Source: an uncultured Lachnospiraceae bacterium (lineage in GTDB: Bacteria; Bacillota; Clostridia; Lachnospirales; Lachnospiraceae). Taken from it: a stretch of DNA of 9,419 nucleotides. A model generated the notes under the pieces. That model saw only the letters and a list, made by a program, of their open reading frames with translations. It did not search any database and had not been told where the DNA came from. This document shows, in pieces, positions 1 to 6,000 of the stretch. The DNA lies in contig USKC01000101.1 of assembly GCA_900555195.1 (NCBI GenBank), positions 1 to 9,419 on the forward strand, written 5' to 3'. Position 1 is the stretch's first letter; each line of letters opens with the position of its first letter. Made by a program: the position numbers and the translations under genes.

Positions 1-855
1 GCGGTTATCCACGCTTTCCGCCCGAAACAGACTGTAGCCGCCGATCTGCTGATCCGCATAGGAAGCCGCCGTATGCGCCACGTCCACCTGTCCTGCCATG
101 GCCGCCGCCAGGGCCGCATCTTCTTCCATGAACAGAATGGTGACCTGCTGCATCTTCGCCTTCTCTCCGTAATAATCCGGATTTGCTTCCAGGATCACCT
201 GCTGCCCCCGATCCCACTGTTTCAGGATATACCTGCCGGAACCGATGGGATTGCTTCCATAATTCTCATCATAGGCATGCTCCGGCACAATCCCCACCAC
301 GGCCATGGTATAAGGCCAGATGGAAAAGGGCCGGTTCATGTGAAATTCCACAGTCACATCATCCACGGCCACCGCCTCATCCAGCATGGTAAAATCGTTC
401 ACGCTGCTGGTATCCGCACACAGATTATAGGTGAACGCCACATCCCAAGCAGTGAGCGGCTCTCCATCCGTAAAGAACACGTCGTCCCGAATCGTCACCG
501 TCCACAGCAGGCCGTCTTCGCTCACCGAATAATCCACAGCCAGATCCAGCCCGATCTCCAGATCCGTCGTGGTGGTGGTCAGCGTGCTCTGGATCAGAGG
601 CTCATGGACATGCTCCCCCGCTCCCCATCCATAGGCCGGGTCAAAGCCCGCCTCCGGCTCCGAGGTGGGAGGCATGGTCACGATCACGGAAGAGGACTGC
701 GCGCTGCTGCTTGCCGCGCTTTGTTCCTGCTGCCTTCCATTCATCTGTCCGCCTCCGCCCTCTTCTTCCGCCGTGCTGCAGCCTGTCATCCCCAAGACCG
801 CCACAGCAGCCGCACACAGAAATGCTGTTATCCGTCTTCTTCCCATTCTGTCCAT
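1..855 (-). CDS. ABC transporter substrate-binding lipoprotein, peptide/nickel family (partial, C-terminus off window)
   Basis: The minus strand reads 285 codons from an ATG at 855-853 to the window edge without a stop, so only the N-terminal half of a protein usually about 500-550 residues long is present. Residues 1-26 form a lipoprotein signal peptide: basic start (MGRRR), hydrophobic core, and a lipobox ending M-T-G-C with the lipidated Cys at 26. A Gly/Gln/Ser-rich tether (about 30-56) follows, then the SBP_bac_5 domain (DppA/OppA/NikA type). Seen there are DPAYGWG (72-78), EPLIQSTL (85-92), the family signature around SEDGLLWT and FTDGEPLTAWDV (112-139), and further on NPIGSGRY. It should sit outside the membrane and deliver peptide, nickel-chelate or similar ligand to an ABC permease, presumably encoded beyond the left edge; the ligand cannot be told from this half. 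An in-frame TAG lies two codons before the chosen start. The ATG at 846-844 is an alternative start with its own AGGAG. Five consecutive Thr (93-97) are unusual but not disruptive. Confidence 0.93.
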   Translation of the reverse strand, partial: MDRMGRRRITAFLCAAAVAVLGMTGCSTAEEEGGGGQMNGRQQEQSAASSSAQSSSVIVTMPPTSEPEAGFDPAYGWGAGEHVHEPLIQSTLTTTTTDLEIGLDLAVDYSVSEDGLLWTVTIRDDVFFTDGEPLTAWDVAFTYNLCADTSSVNDFTMLDEAVAVDDVTVEFHMNRPFSIWPYTMAVVGIVPEHAYDENYGSNPIGSGRYILKQWDRGQQVILEANPDYYGEKAKMQQVTILFMEEDAALAAAMAGQVDVAHTAASYADQQIGGYSLFRAESVDNR

Positions 856-871
856 CTCCTATGTTTCCTCC
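856..871 (-). promoter_or_regulatory. Double Shine-Dalgarno for the lipoprotein gene
   Basis: On the minus strand GGAGGA (871-866) lies 10 bases before the ATG at 855, and AGGAG (860-856) lies 9 bases before the ATG at 846. Both starts therefore have a usable site and the signal peptide works from either. I kept the upstream start because its SD is stronger; the choice changes the product by only three residues. Confidence 0.6.
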
Positions 872-954
872 ATTTCCAGCCGGCGCGATTCCCTACTGCA
901 GGCCGCGAACGCTTTGCTCAGTTATCCGCCCCGTTCAAATACTCCGCCGAAGCA

Positions 955-1008
955 AATAAAAAGCCATGAAGTCATCTGTTCCCTTGGGGACATGACGCCT
1001 TCATGGCT
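955..1008 (-). terminator. Long intrinsic terminator hairpin, minus strand
   Basis: AGCCATGAA (962-970) pairs perfectly with TTCATGGCT (1000-1008). The stem continues inward through GTCAT (971-975) with ATGAC (992-996) and GTTCC with GGGAC-type pairing around a four-base loop near 983-986, leaving small bulges at 976-977 and 997-999. Read on the minus strand the stem is followed by CTTTTTATTT (963-954), a proper U-tract; on the plus strand the following bases are only moderately T-rich. It lies downstream of the decayed minus-strand gene at 1206-1405, so it most simply is that old operon's terminator. Because it also lies about 100 bases upstream of the lipoprotein gene, a role as a leader attenuator for that gene is possible, but I see no convincing competing anti-terminator. 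Confidence 0.75.
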
Positions 1009-1205
1009 GGTGATTTCTTTCTGTCAGGTTCACTTCACTTCTGCGGGTGCAGTTCTTATATAATCGATCGTGTTGTGATATCCGTAACCCCTCCATTCCC
1101 TTTTCTGTCCGCTGCCCGCGCTTCTGTGCGGCGGAGGTATTCTTGGAATATCCCGGCTGGCCTTTGGAATGAACCGTACGGATTTCAGTATAAAAGAAAA
1201 TAAGT
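1009..1205. other. Gene-free stretch between terminator and decayed gene
   Basis: No reading frame here has a ribosome binding site or recognisable protein content. Two overlapping minus-strand open frames of 60-75 codons give basic, low-information peptides and are probably chance. TATAAT-like bases occur at 1059-1064 (plus) and TATAAG at 1060-1055 (minus), but neither has an acceptable -35 box at 16-18 bases. Together with 856-954 this makes about 350 bases without an intact gene before the remnant. Confidence 0.5.
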
Positions 1206-1405
1206 TTATATGCAAGCAGTTTCGCCAAACAACTTCTCCAGCACGATCAAATCAATAGCGCCGTGACCGCTTGTTGTAGGCTCCACTTTCCCTTTAAGAC
1301 GTTCCCGAAACATATCGCAATACTCATATGTTTTCTATCCCTCAATCGTTCCTGATTCACAGGCAAACTGCCGCGTAACCCTGCATGCATTGCCTCATCC
1401 GCAAA
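1206..1405 (-). pseudogene. C-terminal remnant of a decayed minus-strand gene with a one-base frameshift
   Basis: On the minus strand two adjacent frames join into one protein-like sequence of about 66 residues. The first part (1405-1325) reads FADEAMHAGLRGSLPVN and on to RDRKHM. The second (1324-1206) reads YCDMFRERLKGKVEP, then TTSGHGAIDLIVLEKLF, and ends at TAA (1208-1206). Restoring one base near 1323-1325 turns ATG-AG-TAT into Met-Glu-Tyr and fuses the frames smoothly. A TAG (1408-1406) lies immediately upstream, and beyond it the sequence is A+T-rich and non-coding, so the N-terminal bulk of the gene is gone. The pattern 'F..xL.GK.xP.TSG..AIDLI.LE' loosely resembles the C-terminus of Gfo/Idh/MocA-type oxidoreductases, but I do not recognise it with confidence. 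The terminator at 955-1008 probably belonged to this gene. Confidence 0.55.
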
Positions 1406-1435
1406 CTATTTCCATACTATCACTATAATGCCTGT

Positions 1436-1465
1436 AATATGAAAAGAATATCTTTATTCTGTCAT
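1436..1465 (-). promoter_or_regulatory. Possible minus-strand promoter overlapping the proximal direct repeat
   Basis: On the minus strand ATGACA (1465-1460, five of six matches to TTGACA) and CATATT (1441-1436, four of six to TATAAT) are separated by 18 bases. The -35 lies within the proximal repeat, as in activator-dependent promoters. It would have driven the gene now reduced to the remnant at 1206-1405. Moderate matches only. Confidence 0.3.
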
Positions 1466-1489
1466 TTTTTTACTTTTATTCTGCCATTT
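1453..1489. repeat. Two near-identical 15-base direct repeats, 22-base period
   Basis: TTTATTCTGTCATTT (1453-1467) and TTTATTCTGCCATTT (1475-1489) differ at one base and start 22 bases apart, about two helical turns. Same-face tandem half-sites of this size are what AraC-type activators bind, so these may be operators. Read on the minus strand they lie just upstream of the decayed gene at 1206-1405. Confidence 0.45.
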
Positions 1490-1584
1490 GCGGCACTATT
1501 ACCTTTCTGCAGATAATCGGCCGGATGCCTGGTTCATCTGTATACAGTGCAATGACATAAGCAAAGTGATTTACAAAACACATA

Positions 1585-1613
1585 CTGAACTGCTGCAAAC
1601 TCTATGCTATAAT
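1585..1613 (+). promoter_or_regulatory. Extended -10 promoter candidate upstream of the acetyltransferase
   Basis: TGC-TATAAT (1605-1613) is a perfect -10 with the TGn extension, preceded at exactly 17 bases by a weak -35, CTGAAC (1585-1590). Transcription would start near 1620, giving a leader of about 310 bases to the ATG at 1931. A second candidate, TTGATA (1707-1712) with TATATT (1728-1733), has better boxes but only a 15-base spacer. Confidence 0.45.
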
Positions 1614-1930
1614 CAATTTATCAACCGCGATGTGGAAAGATACAGATATGGCAGCTCATTCACCCGAAGATACAAGGAGTATAAACATTTCAAGGCAAAT
1701 ACGAGTTTGATATTGGCTGGTTCTGTCTATATTGAATAGATTGCCTTTGTTCCCGTCAAAACTTCGCCGCCCGATCATGGATTTTTATGAGGGAAAAATT
1801 ATGGCTCATGCGGGTTTCCCGAATGGAATAGGTGAAACAGCGATATGTATTGCCGAAAAAATATCTAAGGATGAAGATACGCTCCGCACGATTCATCAAA
1901 AAAACAAGCACAACGGGGGGAAGATATATC

Positions 1931-2449
1931 ATGACTTTAAAATTAATCAAGGCTGCGGCCGAATATCAGGAGCAAATCACACAGATGCTGGATGAATGGC
2001 ATGCTTCAGGAGAGAAAATCGTTCCCTATTCCATCCGCAGGGTGGATTATCATGATTTCAGCTATTACTGCGACCATCTTGAGGTGAAAGAAGCTTCGGG
2101 CAATTCCGTACCTGATTCAACTTATTTCTGCCTGGATGCAGACCGGAATGTCGTGGTCGGCGCGGTTAATATACGGCATTACCTGAACGAGTCCCTGCTG
2201 CGAAACGGCGGGCACATCGGAGACGGCGTCAGGCCTTCCGAAAGGGGAAAAGGCATTGCGACAAAAATGCTCTCCCTTGCCCTGCAGGAATGTAAACGTC
2301 TCGGCATGGATAATGTGCTGATGGTCTGCGATAAGGACAACATTGCATCTGCAAAAAGCATTGTCAACAACGGCGGGATCCTTGAAAATGAAATCATTGT
2401 GGATGGGATACCACAGCAGAGGTATTGGATTACGCTCAGCGAATCCTAG
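1931..2449 (+). CDS. GNAT family N-acetyltransferase
   Basis: A complete 172-residue protein that should transfer an acetyl group from acetyl-CoA to an amine on an unknown small molecule or protein in the cytoplasm. The acetyl-CoA pyrophosphate-binding motif A is clear: GDGVRPSERGKGIATKML with R-G-K-G-I-A at residues 105-110 at the start of helix 3, after the strand pair ending at GAVNIRHYLN (77-86). The C-terminal part carries MVCDKDNIASAKSIVNNGG and LENE, typical of a conserved acetyltransferase group with the N-terminal 'YSIRR.D..DF..Y' and 'VPDSTYF' patterns. Length is normal for the family. The ATG at 1931 was chosen over an upstream in-frame ATG at 1832 because GGGGGGAAG (1915-1923) precedes it at about 8 bases and the family homology starts there. 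Seventy bases separate it from the next gene; co-transcription is possible since no T-tract terminator intervenes. Confidence 0.93.
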   Translation: MTLKLIKAAAEYQEQITQMLDEWHASGEKIVPYSIRRVDYHDFSYYCDHLEVKEASGNSVPDSTYFCLDADRNVVVGAVNIRHYLNESLLRNGGHIGDGVRPSERGKGIATKMLSLALQECKRLGMDNVLMVCDKDNIASAKSIVNNGGILENEIIVDGIPQQRYWITLSES

Positions 2450-2475
2450 GAATTTACAGACCATCGCGGCGGCAG

Positions 2476-2503
2476 GAAGCGCTTTTCCGGGGGAAAGCGC
2501 TTC
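2476..2503 (+). repeat. Stem-loop built from two AAGCGCTT palindromes
   Basis: GAAGCGCTTT (2476-2485) and AAAGCGCTTC (2494-2503) form a perfect 10-base-pair stem, extendable through a wobble and a C-G pair to a four-base loop (2488-2491). Each arm contains the self-complementary octamer AAGCGCTT (2477-2484 and 2495-2502), centred 18 bases apart. No T-tract follows on either strand, so it is not a classical terminator. It ends six bases before the Shine-Dalgarno of the next gene, which suits either an operator pair or an RNA structure limiting translation or decay. Confidence 0.7.
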
Positions 2504-2508
2504 AGAAT

Positions 2509-2522
2509 GGAGGGTAACATTG
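2509..2522 (+). promoter_or_regulatory. Ribosome binding site that selects a TTG start
   Basis: GGAGGG (2509-2514) is followed after five bases (TAACA) by TTG at 2520-2522. The first in-frame ATG is at 2538, 23 bases from the SD, which is too far. The SD therefore favours initiation at TTG, which also preserves the predicted first beta strand (NIYVQMKS). Confidence 0.7.
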
Positions 2523-2978
2523 AATATATATGTACAGATGAAATCTGCAGGAAAGCGGACAGCGCAGCGCGGCATGTCCAATCCCTATGCGAAACGGGAA
2601 ACATCCCTGGAGAAGGTTCCAATGGAAATTCCCGATTCGGTAACAACCGTCAGGGAACTTCTGACCGCGCTGGTCGAAATCGAAGTACAGAAATACAATG
2701 AGAAAGGACAAGACCGGCAGATGATCCCGTTTCTTACGGGAGAAGAAATCGAAATACAGGCAGAAACAGGTAAAGTTAGTTTCGGACGGATTTATTCGGA
2801 TAAGAAGGCGGATATGGCCAAAGCATGCGAAACGGCCTGCCAGTGTTTTGAAGATGGCCTGGTGCGCGTCTTTAGGAACCAGGAAGAACTGGAGGGGCTG
2901 GAGACGCAAGTGAAATTACAGGAGGGAGACTGTCTCACCTTCATCCGCCTGACGTTCCTGTCCGGCCGGTTATGGTAA
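2520..2978 (+). CDS. Conserved small protein upstream of the DUF4132 gene, possibly ubiquitin-like (beta-grasp) fold
   Basis: A complete 152-residue soluble protein with no signal peptide or membrane segment, starting at TTG 2520. I do not know a characterised name. The order of predicted elements is: strand NIYVQMKS (2-9), a variable basic loop (10-30), strand EKVPMEI (31-37), helix VTTVRELLTALVEIEVQKYN (41-60), an inserted segment with PFLTGEEI and GKVSFGRIYSDKKAD (about 69-98) and a second helix (99-112), strand VRVFRNQEEL (115-124), a turn with EGD (135-137), strand CLTFIRLTF (138-146), and the tail L-S-G-R-L-W. The ends match the plan of MoaD/ThiS/ubiquitin-like proteins (hairpin, helix, then 'V.N...L..L...L..GD..TFI') with an extra module of about 55 residues in the middle. 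This fold call is inference. It is followed after 100 bases by the DUF4132 gene, with no terminator between, so it probably works with that product. Four Cys (103, 107, 109, 138) are present; three are clustered but no metal motif is obvious. Confidence 0.8.
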   Translation: MNIYVQMKSAGKRTAQRGMSNPYAKRETSLEKVPMEIPDSVTTVRELLTALVEIEVQKYNEKGQDRQMIPFLTGEEIEIQAETGKVSFGRIYSDKKADMAKACETACQCFEDGLVRVFRNQEELEGLETQVKLQEGDCLTFIRLTFLSGRLW

Positions 2979-3078
2979 AAAAAGCAATGAGATGGGGGTA
3001 CAGTCCGCGCAGTTCATGCGCCGGCCTGGCTGGCAGCAACATTGGAGCGCCTCATGGAGGCAGAAATGAGAGGAATGC

Positions 3079-6000
3079 ATGGAACGAAAAAATGTACAGA
3101 TCAACAGGGAAAAATATGACGCCATGGGCAGGCTTGCTCAAAGGGGAGGGGCGCTGACTGAGGCTCTTTGGAATTATGCCTGTTATCCGTACGGGGGCGA
3201 TCGTTGGAACAGCCTTTATAAGGAACTGACCCGCCTTTACGGCAAGGCTCCGGAACAGCTTGGCAGCGTGGAGGAATTCTGGGCTTCGGGCCTGAAGCGG
3301 GCCGTATCTTCCCTGACAGACGCCCAATTTGTCCAAGATATGGAAGAAATCACCCGGATGCGGATGGAAGGACAGTTCTCTTCTTCCATGTGGAGAAGAA
3401 GTTACCGTTCCGGAGATTTCGGTTATCATGCGGTCTGGGCGATTTCGGAATTGGCCGATTGCCTTTATCTGCGCGCTTATGATATGGATGTGATCGACCT
3501 TCTCCCCTGTGCCCATGACTGGGTAAGGGGGTTTGACGTACGGCTGGCGCTGGAATTAAGAAGGGGAAACGAATCGGTCTGTGCACTGGTCTGGGATGCC
3601 TTAGCCGGAGAGAACGGCGAGGTCCTTCTTTCCTCAAAGATCATCCGGGCAGTCATCATCAGCGGAAGGGACGATCTGGTCGGGCTGCTGTTAAAGCTCC
3701 TGCTGGCTGCCCGCATGCAGGAGGGGCTCAGACAGCAGATCCTGGAAAATGCGGATGCCGGAAGCGTCCACACCCTAACCAGGATCCTCAAACTGTGCAT
3801 CGACGAGAACCTATTCCGTTACAGCAGCGTTACCCGGGCCTTTGACACCTGGACGGGATTGGGCTATGGCGATGCAGATGCCGCTGTGGTAAAAAAATGC
3901 GCAGTATTCGCCTACGACTGCTTAACCAGCGCCGAAACCCGCCTCAGGTTCCTGGATAGCCCCAATAATCTGGAAGCCTATTTTGCGCTCTGGGCAACAG
4001 GATGCATGGAAGTGAAAGATACCGACCAGATGGTGCGCACCCTGCTGGACGATGGGAAAAAATACCGCCAGATCCTGGGATGGCTGTTCATCAGCCGCAC
4101 AGACAGTTCCCGCTACCGCATGCATCTTGCGATGCAGTACCTGAACGTGCGCGATGATGAAGTCCTGGCCTGGATCGTCGGCTGCCTGTCCGTCACCTCC
4201 TCCGTCCTCAGCACTTATATTTACCGCAAGGAGCCTTTCACGCCGGAAGCGAATCCTGACCTTCCTGCAAAGAAGGAGGAAAGACGTGCTCTCTTTGATT
4301 CTCTTCGGGCGGTCGCTGAATTCATAGGCAACAGAAGCCGTACGTTCACGGGCAATCCCTTCACGTTCACATCCGTCACACTGGAGAATACCCGGGTGCT
4401 TTCCTGCATGATGAGCCTGGCAGGCTACGATGGAGATTCGGAAATGACGCTGGAGCTGGCTCCTTTGCGTTCCTTCATGAATGTGCAGCAGCGGCAGGCC
4501 TTCTACCTGAACCTGCTGCAGCCTGAAAAATGCGGCAGGCACCGCGCCCTTCTGCGTGAAGCCCTTCAGGATCGCTCTGTGCAGGTGAAGGAACAGGCCG
4601 CAGGACGGCTATCCTCCTGCCGACTGATACAGGAAGACCTGGAAGCATTGGCGGACAGCTTACGTTCCAAAAGCAGCGGATTACGAAAAGCGGTGCTCTC
4701 CGTTTTCCAGAAACAGGAGCCCCAGATGCTTTCCTCCGTCATAGGCCATATGCTGGCCAGCAAGGAAGAATATCAGATTCAGGCCGCGGCGGAACTGCTA
4801 CTGCATTTTGGCAAGGAACATCCGGAACTGTTAGAAGAACACCGGGAAACGCTGGAGGAATTGAATGCAGCCCCCCTTTCCACCCAAACCCGCATCCTGA
4901 CAGACCGCCTGATGGAGAGAAACGTTCAGGAGCAGGAAGCCTATACCAAGGAAAACGGCTTTGGCCTGTATGCGCCCAAGGTTCTTGCCGAGGCAGCCGC
5001 CGCTGCCGCAAAACATGGGATGCAGCAGATGACCACCGCCCTTCCCCTTCTTTCAGACAGGGAATTTCGGGCCATGCTCCCTGAAAAGCAGGCATTTCTT
5101 GCAGTGCTGGAACGGATGAATGCCGTTTTCACCCGTCATGCAGACTATGAATATGAAACGGAATATTTTGACGGTTCCCGCAGCAAGATTCTGTTCGGCG
5201 ATGCATCCAGGCAGTCCATCTCCATTCCGGCTTCCTTCGGAAACAGCGCGCAGCTGAGAGTGAAGCAGGAAATCCGTCCGGAAATGATCCCGTTTTGGGA
5301 GGAATTTCGGGAAGCCCTGGGAGACTACTGCACGGATATACATAAAATGCTCGGCCTCACCTATATCATGAGCCGCTGGAACAACCCATACATCTATGGA
5401 GGCAAAACCGCAGACTGGTTTGCCAAACTGGAAGATAAATTCGCTCCTGATTATTCCAAGGACGGATATTTGGCATATCAGGCACGTTTCTGGCAGATGG
5501 CAGATATCGTCGCTCTGCTTCCCTGGCTCTTTCCCGCCCAGGATGTGTTTGAAGCCGCCATGCAGTGTTATCAGAGCGTTGTCCTGCTCGTGGGAATGGA
5601 CAAATTGAGTCAAAATTATCTGACCCCCTCAGGAAACCAGCACATCATTTCTTTCTCAGAGCGGAAAGCCGCCCCTTTCAACCACCGCCTGGTGGGCCAT
5701 TGGAGACGTCTTCTCAGGATAACGGCAACGGAGCCGGAGAAATTCAGAACCTGGTTTCTTGTAGAATATGCTCTCGAACGGGAGGTGAACGTGGCCGTTT
5801 CCGAAGGGCTGATTCTGGAAGATTTTTTCCGTGCCTGCGAGGAAGGGATCCTGCCCAAAGAAGCGCTGTATGAGCGGTTAATGACAGGAAGCAATGCAGA
5901 CGGAGATATCCGGGTGCTCACTGCCCCGTCCTCATTCCGCAACAGGGGCAAAAAGATCCTGGACGCCTATTCCTGGGCTCCCGAACTGGTTCGTACCGTA

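Larger units (their letters stand above)
1406..1930. other. A+T-rich intergenic region, no convincing gene
   Basis: About 525 bases without a supportable intact gene. It includes a T-rich tract (1453-1480) with direct repeats and an extended -10 promoter (1605-1613). Open plus-strand frames at 1488-1739 and 1732-1995 lack ribosome binding sites and recognisable motifs, and the second runs 65 bases into the acetyltransferase gene in another frame. Base composition is clearly more A+T-rich than the coding regions on either side, which fits old, decaying sequence or a promoter region next to the deleted gene at 1206-1405. Confidence 0.5.

Noticed and set aside
73..969. 298-codon open frame on the plus strand
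   Set aside because: It is antisense to the lipoprotein gene, is His/Arg-rich, has no ribosome binding site, and the opposite strand has clear family motifs and a signal peptide.
1488..1739. 83-codon plus-strand frame
   Set aside because: A+T-rich, starts within the direct-repeat tract without an SD, and the peptide has no family features.
1832..1930. Longer start for the acetyltransferase
   Set aside because: The extra 33 residues are basic and unlike the family, while a strong purine-rich site directly precedes the ATG at 1931.
1732..1995. 87-codon plus-strand frame upstream of the acetyltransferase
   Set aside because: No ribosome binding site, no recognisable motif, and it overlaps the acetyltransferase start in a different frame.
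3020..3034. GCCGGC-CTG-GCTGGC hairpin between the two module genes
   Set aside because: Only six pairs with one wobble, a three-base loop and no T-tract; too weak to separate the two genes into different transcripts.
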